Notes: generated by a model not told the origin, from the letters alone. DNA of 64,000 nucleotides from Moritella dasanensis ArB 0140 (GCF_000276805.1 NZ_AKXQ01000016.1:35847-99846), one strand, 5' to 3'. Shown: positions 8,330-18,052, counted from the stretch's first letter. Numbers and translations are program-made.

Positions 8330-10078
8330 ATGCTCACAGATATTGAAATTTCAAACCAAGCAAGTCCTCAATCTATCTCTGAAATAGCGAATAAACTGGG
8401 GATCCTTAACGATGAATTAATATCGTTTGGTCACGCCAAAGCCAAAGTAGACCTTGCCTTACTTAAGCGCTTAACAACAACAAAAGACGGTAAATTAATC
8501 ATAGTCACAGCGGTTACCCCGACCCCTCACGGTGAAGGTAAAACAGTCACGACGATTGGCTTAACACAAGGACTTGCTCATATTGGCAAAAAGTCGTGTG
8601 CTTGTATTCGTCAACCAAGCATGGGCCCGGTTTTTGGTGTCAAAGGTGGCGCTGCAGGCGGTGGTTACGCGCAAGTGATTCCAATGCAAGAAATGAACTT
8701 GCACCTAACCGGTGATATTCATGCTGTGAGCAGTGCCCATAATCTCGCTGCTGCGGCGCTTGATGCACGCTTGTTTCATGAGACTCGATTAGGTGCCGTA
8801 GAATTTACCCATCAATCTGACCAAGCAGCCCTTAATATTGACCCGCAACAGATCCTTTGGCGTCGGGTAATCGATCACAACGAACGGAGTTTACGTCATA
8901 TTACCGTTGGTCTTTCTATTGTTAATGGCCCTATTAATGGACCAGTACATGATTCTGGCTTTGATATTACCGCGGCATCAGAGTTAATGGCGATCTTAGC
9001 GTTAAGTCATAATTTAACCGACATGCGCAAACGAATTGGTCGCTTAGTTCTTGCGCTCGATACTTCAGGTAATCCGATTACCGCTGAAGACCTTAGTGTA
9101 GCGGGTGCTATGACCGCCATTATGGTCGAAGCAATCAAACCAACGTTAATGCAAACCCTGAATGGTCAACCTTGTCTTATTCATGCGGGTCCATTTGCTA
9201 ATATCGCCCATGGTAACTCTTCTATCATCGCGGATAATATCGCGCTTAAGCTAGCTGATTTTGTCGTCACCGAAGCAGGCTTTGGCTCAGATATGGGTTT
9301 TGAGAAATTCTGTAATATTAAAGTCAGAGAATCAGGTAAAAAACCGGATGCCGCAGTGCTCGTCGTGACGCTAAAAGCACTTAAGGCGAATAGTGCTATC
9401 ACTCTCGATATAGAGAATGATAGCAAGAGTGATACTGATATTAACGAACCTGATATGCCCAGACTACAAGCCGGGTTTGCCAACTTAAATTGGCACATCA
9501 ATAATGTCGCTAAATATGGTGTACCTGTTGTTGTCGCTATTAATCACTTCCCTACTGACACACAAGCAGAGCTAGATTGGTTACAACAAGCAGTAGCTAA
9601 AACAGCAGCGTTTGGTTGTGAAATCAGTCAGTCATTTTCCCAAGGTGCCAGAGGGGCAGAACAACTCGCCAAGACAGTGGCAGCGGCGACAGAGCAAGCC
9701 AGTGACTTCAAATTTCTCTATGATGTAAATACCAGTATTATCAGTAAACTACTGACATTGGCTGAAAGTGGCTATGGTGCTAACAGCGTTAAACTAACAA
9801 CCCAAGCAACTGCGCAAATGCAGCGGTTCGAAACTCTTGGCTTCTCGCATTTACCACTGTGTATTGCTAAGACGCCTATGTCTATTAGCCATGATCCAAG
9901 CATTAAAGGTGTGCCAGATAATTTCGAACTGCCCGTTACAGAGCTAAGGTTGAATGCTGGCGCAGGTTTTATTACCGCGCTTGTTGGTAAAGTGATGACA
10001 ATGCCTGGGCTCAATATCAAACCCAATTATCGTAATATCGATATTGATGACGCTGGCAATATCATTGGATTAGATTAA
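8330..10078 (+). CDS. fhs: formate-tetrahydrofolate ligase
   Basis: ATP-dependent enzyme that joins formate to tetrahydrofolate to give 10-formyl-THF, which feeds purine synthesis and one-carbon metabolism. At 582 residues it is slightly longer than many Fhs proteins. The P-loop is visible as [15 protein letters not shown] (residues 64-77). [38 protein letters not shown] and [15 protein letters not shown] are conserved blocks. The start is supported by an upstream TTAGGAA. Fhs is patchy in gammaproteobacteria, which usually rely on FolD/PurU/PurT, so its presence implies formate assimilation or recycling. It has no linked one-carbon genes here. Confidence 0.96.
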   Translation: MLTDIEISNQASPQSISEIANKLGILNDELISFGHAKAKVDLALLKRLTTTKDGKLIIVTAVTPTPHGEGKTVTTIGLTQGLAHIGKKSCACIRQPSMGPVFGVKGGAAGGGYAQVIPMQEMNLHLTGDIHAVSSAHNLAAAALDARLFHETRLGAVEFTHQSDQAALNIDPQQILWRRVIDHNERSLRHITVGLSIVNGPINGPVHDSGFDITAASELMAILALSHNLTDMRKRIGRLVLALDTSGNPITAEDLSVAGAMTAIMVEAIKPTLMQTLNGQPCLIHAGPFANIAHGNSSIIADNIALKLADFVVTEAGFGSDMGFEKFCNIKVRESGKKPDAAVLVVTLKALKANSAITLDIENDSKSDTDINEPDMPRLQAGFANLNWHINNVAKYGVPVVVAINHFPTDTQAELDWLQQAVAKTAAFGCEISQSFSQGARGAEQLAKTVAAATEQASDFKFLYDVNTSIISKLLTLAESGYGANSVKLTTQATAQMQRFETLGFSHLPLCIAKTPMSISHDPSIKGVPDNFELPVTELRLNAGAGFITALVGKVMTMPGLNIKPNYRNIDIDDAGNIIGLD

Positions 10079-10086
10079 AGCAAACT

Positions 10087-10118
10087 GCTTATCCCTGCTT
10101 CAATAACCTGGGATAAGC
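10087..10118 (+). terminator. hairpin after fhs (possible weak terminator)
   Basis: A 9-bp inverted repeat (GCTTATCCC / GGGATAAGC) 8 bases past the fhs stop, with a 14-nt loop. There is no T-tract after it, so it may be a weak or rho-assisted terminator. Confidence 0.4.
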
Positions 10119-10221
10119 GACTAAGTTATAACAAAACATAAACAGGCGTTAATTTCAATCTGGTTTCACTCATCACAGCAGTGTACAATGCGCGGCTGTG
10201 TGATTTTATTGGAATTAAATT

Positions 10222-11574
10222 ATGTTTGTCGGTTTTGACTACGGTACTTCTAACTGTGCCGTTGGGTATGTTAACAATGCTAATCCTGAACTTGTTTCTC
10301 TTGGCCAGAACAGTTCATATCTCGCATCAACATTGTATGCTTCGCATCGTAATATGATCCCGAACTGGGTCGCACGTCACTTACCTGATTCAGTAGCAAA
10401 ACCAAATTACCTACAATTACGTCGTGGACCAATTCAAGCTGGCCGCAATTTAATCCATGAAGGGTATGAAGACCAACTGTTCTTTGGCCAAGAAGCGCTT
10501 GATACCTATTTAGAAGATCCCGAAGATGGCTACTACATCAAGTCGCCAAAATCATTCTTAGGGGCAACCAGTTTAAGCCCAGCTCAACTCGCACTGATGG
10601 AAGATGTCGTCACGGCGATGATCTGCAATATTAAAAATAAAGCAGAAGCACAGTTAGATAAACAAATAACCCAAGTTGTGATGGGTAAGCCGGTTAACTT
10701 CCAAGGCATCAGAGGCGAAGAAAGTAACCAACAAGCGTTATCACTGTTGACGACGGCAGCTCAACGCGCTGGCTTTAAAGATATTGAGTTTCTGTATGAA
10801 CCGCTTGCAGCTGGTTTTGATTATGAACAAAGTCTCACGAAAGAAAAAACCGTGCTAGTGGTTGACATCGGTGGTGGTACGACCGATTGCTCATTACTCA
10901 AGATGGGCCCTGAAAACTACGGTCTTAGTGATCGTTTCCAACATGTTTTAGGTTATTCCGGTGAACGTATTGGCGGTAACGATTTTGACATTCATTTTGC
11001 ACAAAAATCATTAATGCCATTATTTGGTCTGGGCTCAGACCTCATCAGCGGCTTACCTATGCCAGTAAAACCATTCTGGGATGCTGTCGCGATTAATGAC
11101 ATCGGCAGCCAGACTGAATTTTATAGCCAACGCAGTCTTATTGGCTTAAACGATTTATATAAAAACGCCGAACAAAAACAGTTAATAGCCCGTTTACTCA
11201 AAGTGCAAAAACAAAAGCAAACTTACCAAGTGGTGAATCTTGCAGAGCAGATGAAAAAGCAATTGTCACAAGAAAACAGCACAATCGCAGATTTAAGCTT
11301 TGTTGAAAATGGTCTAACGTTACCGTTAGCGCGCCAAGCACTAGAAATTGCCAATGCACCACAGTTAACCAAAATTAAAGCACTGATGGATGAAACGATC
11401 ACACTGGCTCAAACAACACCCGATGTTATCTTTGTGACCGGTGGTACTGCGAAGTCGCCAATCATTTTCCAATATATTCAACAGCATTATCCAAACTGTG
11501 AAATTATTATTGGTGATCACTTTGGTAGTGTAACGAAAGGTTTAACGCGTTGGGCTGAGAAGCTTTTTGCTTAA
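10222..11574 (+). CDS. yegD: Hsp70-family chaperone-like protein YegD
   Basis: A 450-residue actin/Hsp70-fold ATPase similar to E. coli YegD. The phosphate-1 loop is GFDYGTSNCAVG (residues 3-14), phosphate-2 is VVDIGGGTTDCSLL, and the adenosine motif VFVTGGTAKSP-like sequence appears near residue 405. It lacks the substrate-binding domain of DnaK, as expected for YegD. The physiological client is unknown. No dnaJ or grpE is nearby. It converges on the TraF-like gene, and a bidirectional terminator lies between them. Confidence 0.93.
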   Translation: MFVGFDYGTSNCAVGYVNNANPELVSLGQNSSYLASTLYASHRNMIPNWVARHLPDSVAKPNYLQLRRGPIQAGRNLIHEGYEDQLFFGQEALDTYLEDPEDGYYIKSPKSFLGATSLSPAQLALMEDVVTAMICNIKNKAEAQLDKQITQVVMGKPVNFQGIRGEESNQQALSLLTTAAQRAGFKDIEFLYEPLAAGFDYEQSLTKEKTVLVVDIGGGTTDCSLLKMGPENYGLSDRFQHVLGYSGERIGGNDFDIHFAQKSLMPLFGLGSDLISGLPMPVKPFWDAVAINDIGSQTEFYSQRSLIGLNDLYKNAEQKQLIARLLKVQKQKQTYQVVNLAEQMKKQLSQENSTIADLSFVENGLTLPLARQALEIANAPQLTKIKALMDETITLAQTTPDVIFVTGGTAKSPIIFQYIQQHYPNCEIIIGDHFGSVTKGLTRWAEKLFA

Positions 11575-11665
11575 TGAGTGGTATGAATAAGCACTTCGGT
11601 GATGAGTAATCAAACATTACATTAGGTGCTGCATAAGAAGCTACATAAAATATTCTGTAGACAAC

Positions 11666-11717
11666 AAAAAGGGCTGCACTATATATAAGAAAATCCTATA
11701 TAAGACAGCCCTTTTTT
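11666..11717. terminator. bidirectional terminator between yegD and the TraF-like gene
   Basis: The outer stem AAAAAGGGCTG / CAGCCCTTTTT is perfect, with an additional TATATA-rich pairing inside, and T-tracts on both strands. Confidence 0.85.
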
Positions 11718-11740
11718 ACTTACGTTAAACTAAATAGGAT

Positions 11741-12880
11741 TTAGAACGTAAAGCTTAAACTCGCAGATGCACCAACTTGATTGTCACTGCCGTAAGAACC
11801 TGCAACATCAAGATTTAACGTGCCAAATGGGCTAATACCAATACCGGCAGTTAATGAATCTTCCATCGTACCTTGGATATCATGCTCATAGCCTGCGCGT
11901 AATTGTGCCCAATGCCATGCATTAAATTCAACACCAACACGTGCGAACTGGGTATTGTCTTCTAATTCCACGTAACGTGTTTGTTCCGTTAAATCGACAT
12001 CAACACCGAACGTGAAATATTCCACAGCATACGCTAAACCAAGTGTTGCTTGAGGGTTCATCTCGTAAGTGCGACCTGATTCTGATTTAATTTCTTGTGC
12101 CAATATATCTTTGACTGCTAATGCCGTGCGGAAATTATTTTTCATCCATACAGCACCTAAATCGACGTTAAACGCAGTGACTTCTGAATCTGCATCTTCT
12201 AATTCAAGATCAAAATCTTCGACGTTAGTAGTATCAGAATACGTTTGTAAAATTTGATATTTTGGCGTTACACCAAATGCAAACGACTCACCGTATATTG
12301 TATATTGCTTTGCTAATGCAACACCGAACTCAGTGTAACCAAAGCCTGTTACTTCTACGGTTGAGTTTTCATAACGTACTTGTGTATTTGTCGAACCGTC
12401 TACATCAATGCTAGAAATAGCTTCAACATAACCACGACCGTATATGCTAACTGATACATTATTACTTGGAATAGCAATTGCGAACGCAACACCCGCAGTC
12501 ACATTCACAGGGGCATTGCCATCCAAATCGTCTAGATAGTTATTGATATCACGCTCTAAATCAGCTGAATTCGAACCACTATTTTCATAATCTTCAATTG
12601 TATCTTGTAAATCGGTGATCGTTTCTAATGAACTATCCGCGTCCTTGGCATTAACGCCAATGGCTGGTAATAAAATACCGATATCATCAGACTCATGAAA
12701 CACAGCAAGTAATGCAGGGTTATAAAGCGGAGCGACTAAATAGTCAGCTGTAGCTACACCTATATTACCCATTGCATTTGAACGACCATCAGGCGCATAA
12801 TTTGCTGCTGATGATGCTAAAGATGTAAATGCCAGTACAAGGCCGAGTGAAATTCCATTTTTCATCATACGAATAACCAT
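11741..12880 (-). CDS. TraF-like outer-membrane beta-barrel protein (conjugal transfer TraF_2 family)
   Basis: A 379-residue secreted protein with an N-terminal signal peptide (MMKNGISLGLVLAFTSLASSA) and a mature part rich in alternating beta strands that ends in aromatic LSFTF, the C-terminal signature of outer-membrane barrels. RSNAMGNIGVATADYLVAPLYNPALLA is typical of the chromosomal 'TraF' family PF13729, distantly related to FadL/PorV-type barrels. Despite the name, no conjugation genes are present. The true start may be the internal Met at residue 5 or 6. Function unknown; possibly transport of hydrophobic compounds. Confidence 0.8.
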   Translation of the reverse strand: MVIRMMKNGISLGLVLAFTSLASSAANYAPDGRSNAMGNIGVATADYLVAPLYNPALLAVFHESDDIGILLPAIGVNAKDADSSLETITDLQDTIEDYENSGSNSADLERDINNYLDDLDGNAPVNVTAGVAFAIAIPSNNVSVSIYGRGYVEAISSIDVDGSTNTQVRYENSTVEVTGFGYTEFGVALAKQYTIYGESFAFGVTPKYQILQTYSDTTNVEDFDLELEDADSEVTAFNVDLGAVWMKNNFRTALAVKDILAQEIKSESGRTYEMNPQATLGLAYAVEYFTFGVDVDLTEQTRYVELEDNTQFARVGVEFNAWHWAQLRAGYEHDIQGTMEDSLTAGIGISPFGTLNLDVAGSYGSDNQVGASASLSFTF

Positions 12881-13014
12881 TACCTAAATAATTAAGATTA
12901 GGAATATTATAATCGGGCAAGCGAAATGATGACACTTCTTTACATACTTTAGTTCAAGCTTTTATAAGAATATCAAAAAATAATTAATACTATAGAACCA
13001 AGATCACTCTTTCA

Positions 13015-14169
13015 TTATTCCACTGTTGCCAAAACTTGGGCCAATCGGCTAACAGCCAATGCTAAATCAGACTCACATGCATTGGTAAAGTTTAATCTAA
13101 ACGCAGGTTTTTTTCCCTCTGCAGATTGATAAAATACCGAACTCGGCACAACCGCAACACCGACTTCAAGCATGTCTTTAGCTAATCGATCAACATTGCA
13201 ACCAACTGGTAGCGACAACCAAATAAACATGCCACCTTCAACTGATTCAAACTGACAATTAGCAGGTAATTGTACGGTTAATAAATCCGCTAGATGCTGA
13301 TAACGTTGACGATATAACTGACGTAGTCCATCTAAGTGTTTCGGAAAGTTTTCATGTTGTAATAGATCCAATAGTACTGCTTGCATTGGCTGACTTGAAT
13401 GTAAATCCGCACCTTGTTTTACACGTTCTAATGCCGATATCCAGGCTTTAGGACCACTCGCGAGGCCTAAGCGAATACCCGGTGTTGCGATCTTAGAATA
13501 TGAACGTAGTACAATCGCATGTTCAGGACAGAAACTCGATACCAAAGGTAGCTCAGAACCTGAAAAACGTAATTCACGGTAAGGGGCATCTTCAATCAGT
13601 GCAACATTATATTGCTGACACAATTGCGCGACTTTTTTACGTACTTCAAGCGACCAACATACACCGGTTGGATTATGAAAATCAGGTACCGCATAAAACA
13701 TCTTAATGGTTTTATTAGCAAAGCATTGCTCTAACTCTTGTAAATCAGGGCCATCTTCACGCTGCTGAATACTTTCAATACTCGCTTGTGCGAGTCCAAA
13801 TACCTGCAGGGCTCCTAAGTAGCTCGGCGCTTCCATCACGACTTTATCGCCAGCGTCTAAAAATGCACGGGCAATTAAATCCAGTCCTTGCTGTGAGCCT
13901 GTACACACTAGCGCATCTTGCTGGTCAGATAATTGATAACATTCACGGAAATAAGCTAATAAAGGTCCGTAACCAGCCGTGCTGCCGTATTGAAATAACT
14001 CTGAGCGCGCAGTCAATTGCTGAATACTCTGCTCCATTAGCGCTAATGGAAAGTGATCACCATCCGGTAACCCACCCGCTAATGAAATGACATCTGCCGA
14101 GTTAGCGACACTCAAAATTTCTCTGATGTAAGATGGTTTAATTGCCTGTAATGATTTCGCTAACTGCAT
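13015..14169 (-). CDS. PLP-dependent class I/II aminotransferase (2-aminoadipate / LysN type)
   Basis: A fold-type I aminotransferase of 384 residues without the N-terminal winged helix of MocR regulators. Visible sites are ISLAGGLPDGDHFP near the start, CTGSQQGLDLIARAFLD, FHNPTG, the substrate or PLP aspartate in LIEDAPYRELRF, and the Schiff-base lysine in RSYSKIATPGIRLGL. Family members transaminate 2-aminoadipate, aromatic or branched-chain amino acids; the substrate is not decidable. It is divergent from an AraC/GyrI regulator, which may control it. Confidence 0.9.
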   Translation of the reverse strand: MQLAKSLQAIKPSYIREILSVANSADVISLAGGLPDGDHFPLALMEQSIQQLTARSELFQYGSTAGYGPLLAYFRECYQLSDQQDALVCTGSQQGLDLIARAFLDAGDKVVMEAPSYLGALQVFGLAQASIESIQQREDGPDLQELEQCFANKTIKMFYAVPDFHNPTGVCWSLEVRKKVAQLCQQYNVALIEDAPYRELRFSGSELPLVSSFCPEHAIVLRSYSKIATPGIRLGLASGPKAWISALERVKQGADLHSSQPMQAVLLDLLQHENFPKHLDGLRQLYRQRYQHLADLLTVQLPANCQFESVEGGMFIWLSLPVGCNVDRLAKDMLEVGVAVVPSSVFYQSAEGKKPAFRLNFTNACESDLALAVSRLAQVLATVE

Positions 14170-14315
14170 AGTTTATCTCTCTGGTTATTTTTGTTTTATT
14201 GGTTTTAATATCTAATTGAACTGCTACTTTATAGTTTATTAGTTAACTTACCTGTTTAAGCTAATAAAAAAAGCATGAGTTAAATACATCATTCATCAAT
14301 ACTACGGATAAAAAA

Positions 14316-14368
14316 TTGACATAGCATGTCCATTTATGCGCTTATAGGTGTCCATTTATGCTTTTATA
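14316..14368 (+). promoter_or_regulatory. two 20-bp direct repeats overlapping the AraC-gene promoter region
   Basis: TGTCCATTTATGCGCTTATA (14327-14346) and TGTCCATTTATGCTTTTATA (14349-14368) differ at one base and are spaced exactly 22 bp apart, about two helical turns. A TTGACA-like -35 element (14316-14321) lies just upstream. The second repeat ends 13 bases before the regulator's ATG. Tandem direct half-sites are typical of AraC-family operators, so autoregulation is the likely role. Confidence 0.6.
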
Positions 14369-14381
14369 AGAGCACTAACCT

Positions 14382-15275
14382 ATGACAATGCTTTTGAACA
14401 CATCTTCAAATCAGCAAACATCGCGTATCAACGATGTACTCAATTTTATTCATAGTGATATCAGCGCTGAATTACCCGCAAAACAACTCGCAGAGATAGC
14501 AGCTTATTCTGAACAGCACTTCCATCGGGTATTTAAAAATGTCGTTGGTGAGTCAGTACATCAATACATCCGCCGTAGCCGATTAGAGTTTGCCGCGAAC
14601 CAATTGATGTTTGATACTCGCAGTTCAGTGGTCACTGTCGCGACTAAATCAGGCTTTGCCTCGGTATCTTCTTTTAGCCGTGCATTTAAAGCCACCTTTG
14701 CCATGTCGCCGGGTGAATGGCGTCGTAAAGATTTAGCCACCAGCACACCGCCCTATTTACGCGAACCGGAAATTGCAGCGGCTTATTCACGCATTCAAAA
14801 TCGAGTATTACCCCGCGTGCAACTCATTGAATTACCAGAAAGGCATGTGGCTTATGTGCGCCATCAAGGATATGACCGTTCGATTCGCCTTGCTTGGCAA
14901 ACACTCATGGCGTGGGCGAATGTGGAAGGTAGGAGTTATCAGCAACAATTTGGACTACACCACTCTAACCCTGCGTTTGTCGGTTTAGAACAGTGTCGTT
15001 ATGTCGCTTGCTTAGCAATAGACAAACCCTTATTACGTCGAGGCACTGTGAATAGCATGGTGATCCCCGGTGGCTTACATGCCGTGTTTAAACTCACCGG
15101 TAAGTATGGTGAATTACTGCCTTATTTAAGCAAGATCATTGAGCAGTGGTTGCCGTCATCAGGCTTTAAGATGCAATCAACGCCAGCCTATGTGCATTAC
15201 CAGAAGAACCATTTTTTAGACGATGACGAGCAGTTCGAATTACAGTTTTGTTTACCGGTATCGACTTTCTTTTAG
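14382..15275 (+). CDS. AraC family regulator with GyrI-like effector domain
   Basis: A 297-residue DNA-binding protein. Residues about 13-115 carry the double helix-turn-helix of AraC/XylS proteins (LAEIAAYSEQHFHRVFKN...IRRSRLEFAANQL...VATKSGFASVSSFSRAFKATFAMSPGEWR). Residues about 135-296 form a GyrI-like (SOUL/Rob-type) small-molecule-binding domain starting VQLIELPERHVAYVRHQGYD. This order matches the SbmC/Rob-like regulators that respond to drugs or metabolites. It is divergent from the aminotransferase gene. The direct repeats just upstream are candidate operators. Confidence 0.9.
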   Translation: MTMLLNTSSNQQTSRINDVLNFIHSDISAELPAKQLAEIAAYSEQHFHRVFKNVVGESVHQYIRRSRLEFAANQLMFDTRSSVVTVATKSGFASVSSFSRAFKATFAMSPGEWRRKDLATSTPPYLREPEIAAAYSRIQNRVLPRVQLIELPERHVAYVRHQGYDRSIRLAWQTLMAWANVEGRSYQQQFGLHHSNPAFVGLEQCRYVACLAIDKPLLRRGTVNSMVIPGGLHAVFKLTGKYGELLPYLSKIIEQWLPSSGFKMQSTPAYVHYQKNHFLDDDEQFELQFCLPVSTFF

Positions 15276-15326
15276 TGGGACGTTTTAGGACAACTATTTT
15301 GAGAATAGGAATGAAACGCTAGATAG

Positions 15327-15362
15327 CAAAAAGCCGGAACTTAAATGAATAAGTTCCGGCTT
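15327..15362 (-). terminator. terminator of tRNA-Ser copy 1
   Basis: On the minus strand, AAGCCGGAACTT pairs perfectly with AAGTTCCGGCTT across an 8-nt loop and is followed by a T-tract, 10 bases past the tRNA 3' end. It is almost identical to the element at 15775. Confidence 0.85.
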
Positions 15363-15372
15363 CTCTAAATAA

Positions 15373-15463
15373 TGGCGGAGGAGGAGAGATTTGAACTCTC
15401 GAGGAGCTATTAACCCCTGCTGGTTTTCAAGACCAGTGCATTCGGCCACTCTGCCACCCCTCC
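15373..15463 (-). tRNA. tRNA-Ser (anticodon UGA), copy 1
   Basis: A class II tRNA of 91 nt including an encoded CCA. The acceptor stem GGAGGGG pairs with CTCCTCC (one G-U), and the anticodon arm CTGGT-CTTGAAA-ACCAG gives anticodon TGA. The long variable arm and the AGTTCAAATC T-loop are typical of serine tRNAs. It has its own promoter and terminator, so it is a monocistronic unit. It is identical to copy 2, 447 bases to the right. Confidence 0.97.
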
Positions 15464-15475
15464 GCAGCGAGACGA

Positions 15476-15504
15476 ATAATAGGGTAAACGCCTTAGCTTG
15501 TAAA
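15476..15504 (-). promoter_or_regulatory. promoter of tRNA-Ser copy 1
   Basis: On the minus strand, TTTACA (15499-15504), a 17-bp spacer and TATTAT (15476-15481). The following discriminator CGTCTCGC is GC-rich, as in stringently controlled stable-RNA promoters. Confidence 0.75.
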
Positions 15505-15774
15505 CATAGCTCATAGAATAAATCACAAATTCATATCAGTCAGTTAAATATCCAACCGATTGTATATAAATACACCTTCACTTTCATAATACTGCCTATA
15601 ATCATCATGACTGAATATGGAGTATTAATGTCTGCTTTATCGTATTAATTTAATACGGTGCTTTATTGGAGAAAACAATTTTTTGAATTGACTATTTATT
15701 TGTGAACATACGTTATTTGCCAAGAATAACTGTTTGAAGATAACGGTTTGAGGATAACTGAAGTCGTAGATAGC

Positions 15775-15809
15775 AAAAAGCCGGAACTGAAATGAATAAG
15801 TTCCGGCTT
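15775..15809 (-). terminator. terminator of tRNA-Ser copy 2
   Basis: An 11-bp stem (AAGCCGGAACT / AGTTCCGGCTT) with a T-tract on the minus strand. It is the duplicate of the element at 15327, differing at one loop-proximal base. Confidence 0.85.
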
Positions 15810-15819
15810 CTCTAAATAA

Positions 15820-15910
15820 TGGCGGAGGAGGAGAGATTTGAACTCTCGAGGAGCTATTAACCCCTGCTGGTTTTCAAGACCAGTGCATTCGGCCACTCTG
15901 CCACCCCTCC
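15820..15910 (-). tRNA. tRNA-Ser (anticodon UGA), copy 2
   Basis: Identical 91-nt class II tRNA with anticodon TGA and encoded CCA. The tRNA, 9-nt spacer and terminator form a repeat of about 150 bp with copy 1 (offset 447). The sequence between the two units differs from either flank, and each unit has a separate promoter. Confidence 0.97.
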
Positions 15911-15922
15911 GCAGCGAAATGA

Positions 15923-15951
15923 ATAATAGAGGAACTTCAGTATCATGTAAA
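15923..15951 (-). promoter_or_regulatory. promoter of tRNA-Ser copy 2
   Basis: TTTACA (15946-15951), a 17-bp spacer and TATTAT (15923-15928) on the minus strand. Both hexamers and the spacing match the copy 1 promoter although the spacer sequence differs. Confidence 0.75.
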
Positions 15952-16140
15952 TACACGACACCGAATAAGCTGAAAATAGCTAAAAATAATTAAAACCCCA
16001 AATAACGATGCTCAACTTACAGACAAATAGTCTCTATTTAGTTCGGTATAGGCGATTTCACTATTCTAAGTCCCTGTGCTACAGTTTATATCCATAACGT
16101 ATTTATAGAGCGTTATTATCTATTTATAGATAGGACGTTG

Positions 16141-17355
16141 CTATTTATCCGTCGATGTCGCACCAATTTTATGGATTGAAATATCAGCGCCGTGGTATTC
16201 AGATTCTTCATCAAGACGAATACCGACTACTTTATCGATCAAGCCATAAACTAAGAAACCACCGACAAGTGCAATGACCATGCCCGCAATAGTACCGACG
16301 ATCTGCGCCATAATACTCACGCCACCAAGGCCGCCAAAGGCTTCACTACCAAATATACCAGCAGCAATACCGCCCCAAGCACCACAGAGTCCATGTAATG
16401 GCCAAACACCGAGTACATCATCAAACTTAGGAAACTTATTCTGCACCAAGGTAAAGACAGCAACAAACAAACCACCCGCAACACCACCAACAACCAATGC
16501 ACCAATCGGATGCATGATATCAGAGCCAGCACAGACCGCGACTAAACCCGCTAAAGGACCATTATGAATAAAGCCGGGATCTTTATTACCGACCACCATA
16601 GCAACCAGCGTACCGCCGACCATCGCCATTAAACTATTCACCGCCACTAAACCGGAGATGCCATCTAACGTTTGCGCTGACATAACATTAAAGCCAAACC
16701 AACCGACCGTTAAGATCCAAGAACCTAATGCTAAGAAAGGAATATTCGAAGGTGCAAACGCAATCACACGACCATCACGGTAACGCCCCTTACGTGAACC
16801 CAGCACCATGATGGCAGCAAATGCTATCCAACCACCCACACTATGCACGACCACTGAACCAGCAAAATCATGAAATTCAGCGCCAAACGTAGTACCTAAC
16901 CAAGCTTGAAAATCATAATTACCATTCCAAATCATGCCTTCAAAGAAAGGATACACAAAACCGACAATCAGTACTGAAGCAGTTAACATCGGATAAAACT
17001 TAGCACGCTCGGCCACACCACCGGAAATAATAGCCGGAATTGCCGCTGCAAAGGTAAGTAAGAAGAAGAATTTAACTAATTCATAACCACTATTCTGCGT
17101 TAACTCATTGGCACTGGCAAAAAAGTCCATGCCATAAGCTATTTGATAACCGACAAAAAAGTAAGCCAATGTCGACATGGCAAAATCTGTCATGATCTTC
17201 ACCAAGGCATTTACTTGGTTCTTATGACGAACCGTCCCCACTTCCAAAAAGGCAAAACCTGCGTGCATGGCCAAAACCATGATTGCACCCAGCAAAATGA
17301 ACATGGTGTTAGAGCTTTGCACTAACGTCTCTACTGCACTATTAACGTTTTCCAA
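16141..17355 (-). CDS. amtB: ammonium transporter, Amt family
   Basis: A 404-residue inner-membrane ammonium channel with eleven predicted helices. Signature stretches are FAFLEVGTVRHKNQVNALVKI, the DFAGSVVVHSVGGWIAFAA segment carrying one of the pore histidines, and VWPLHGLCGAWGGIAAGIFG with the second. No cleavable signal peptide is obvious. Unlike many amtB genes it has no glnK (PII) gene beside it, and I see no sigma-54 or NtrC site upstream, so control is unclear. It could take up ammonium or recover leakage from purine and amino-acid catabolism. Confidence 0.94.
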   Translation of the reverse strand: MENVNSAVETLVQSSNTMFILLGAIMVLAMHAGFAFLEVGTVRHKNQVNALVKIMTDFAMSTLAYFFVGYQIAYGMDFFASANELTQNSGYELVKFFFLLTFAAAIPAIISGGVAERAKFYPMLTASVLIVGFVYPFFEGMIWNGNYDFQAWLGTTFGAEFHDFAGSVVVHSVGGWIAFAAIMVLGSRKGRYRDGRVIAFAPSNIPFLALGSWILTVGWFGFNVMSAQTLDGISGLVAVNSLMAMVGGTLVAMVVGNKDPGFIHNGPLAGLVAVCAGSDIMHPIGALVVGGVAGGLFVAVFTLVQNKFPKFDDVLGVWPLHGLCGAWGGIAAGIFGSEAFGGLGGVSIMAQIVGTIAGMVIALVGGFLVYGLIDKVVGIRLDEESEYHGADISIHKIGATSTDK

Positions 17356-17614
17356 TTTTTGATCCCTCTTTTAGTATCAACATCATCCAGTACGCTGATA
17401 TCTCATCCCTGTAAACTCTTCACTTTACTTCATTTAGCAAAAATAAAATTAAAGTAAAAACATTAAACATACACTTCATTTACATTGATAATACATCAAG
17501 TAACTGTGATGTCTATAGCAGAGCTATCTACTGAACGATATAAGTAATTGAGGCTAACTATATAAAAAGAGCTATAAAAATGGCTGTATAAAGAGGGATA
17601 TAAAAAGAAAGATA
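17356..17614. other. intergenic region upstream of amtB
   Basis: AT-rich, without a convincing gene. It holds the amtB promoter region. A TTGAT-N5-ATCAA element near 17485 resembles an FNR box but has one extra spacer base. Degenerate ATATAAAAA-type repeats lie near 17560-17620. Confidence 0.4.
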
Positions 17615-17646
17615 TAAAAAAAGGCGCCCGATAAAGGACGCCTTTT
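17615..17646 (-). terminator. terminator of the frd operon
   Basis: An 8-bp stem AAAAGGCG / CGCCTTTT with a 12-nt loop, followed on the minus strand by seven T residues, 28 bases past the frdD stop codon. Confidence 0.85.
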
Positions 17647-17674
17647 CATAAAACATGCTATTGACAGCGAGCGC

Positions 17675-18052
17675 TTAACTCATTTGTAGCAACAAGGTAA
17701 ATACAAACACTGTCACCGCAAATGCAAAGCCATAACTCAGTACTTGCTGTAAATCTCGGCCACGCTTAACACCGAGATCATGTAAAGCATGGAAGATACG
17801 GTGCAAGGTGTGCCATAACGGCAGCGCAATTAACACCAATATAATACCGGCGCCATACCAAGTGGTCGCAAAACCATGCAGGGTTTGATAGTTAAAGTTA
17901 CCTTGATCTATGATCCCTAACGGAATTAACAGTCCAGTAATTAAAATCATCACTGGCGTTAAAAACGCAGTTAACATGCCACCAGCACCAAACAATCCCC
18001 AAAATATCGGTTCATGCGATCGTACGTAGGTTTTCTTGTTCATCTCAGACAT
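17675..18052 (-). CDS. frdD: fumarate reductase membrane anchor subunit FrdD
   Basis: A 125-residue inner-membrane protein with three hydrophobic helices, matching FrdD (E. coli 119 residues). The N-terminus has SHEPIFWGLFGAGGM, a conserved FrdD block, and the loop WHTLHRIFHALHDLGV is also conserved. With FrdC it anchors the FrdAB dimer and forms the menaquinol site. It is the last gene of frdABCD, 9 bases after frdC, and is followed by a terminator. Confidence 0.95.
   Translation of the reverse strand: MSEMNKKTYVRSHEPIFWGLFGAGGMLTAFLTPVMILITGLLIPLGIIDQGNFNYQTLHGFATTWYGAGIILVLIALPLWHTLHRIFHALHDLGVKRGRDLQQVLSYGFAFAVTVFVFTLLLQMS

Noticed and set aside
11741..12880. TraF name suggesting a conjugative element
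   Set aside because: No other transfer genes, relaxase, integrase or att repeats are nearby. The TraF_2 family is a chromosomal outer-membrane barrel family.
17484..17498. TTGATAATACATCAA upstream of amtB as an FNR box
   Set aside because: The half-sites are separated by five bases instead of four, and anaerobic control of amtB is not expected.
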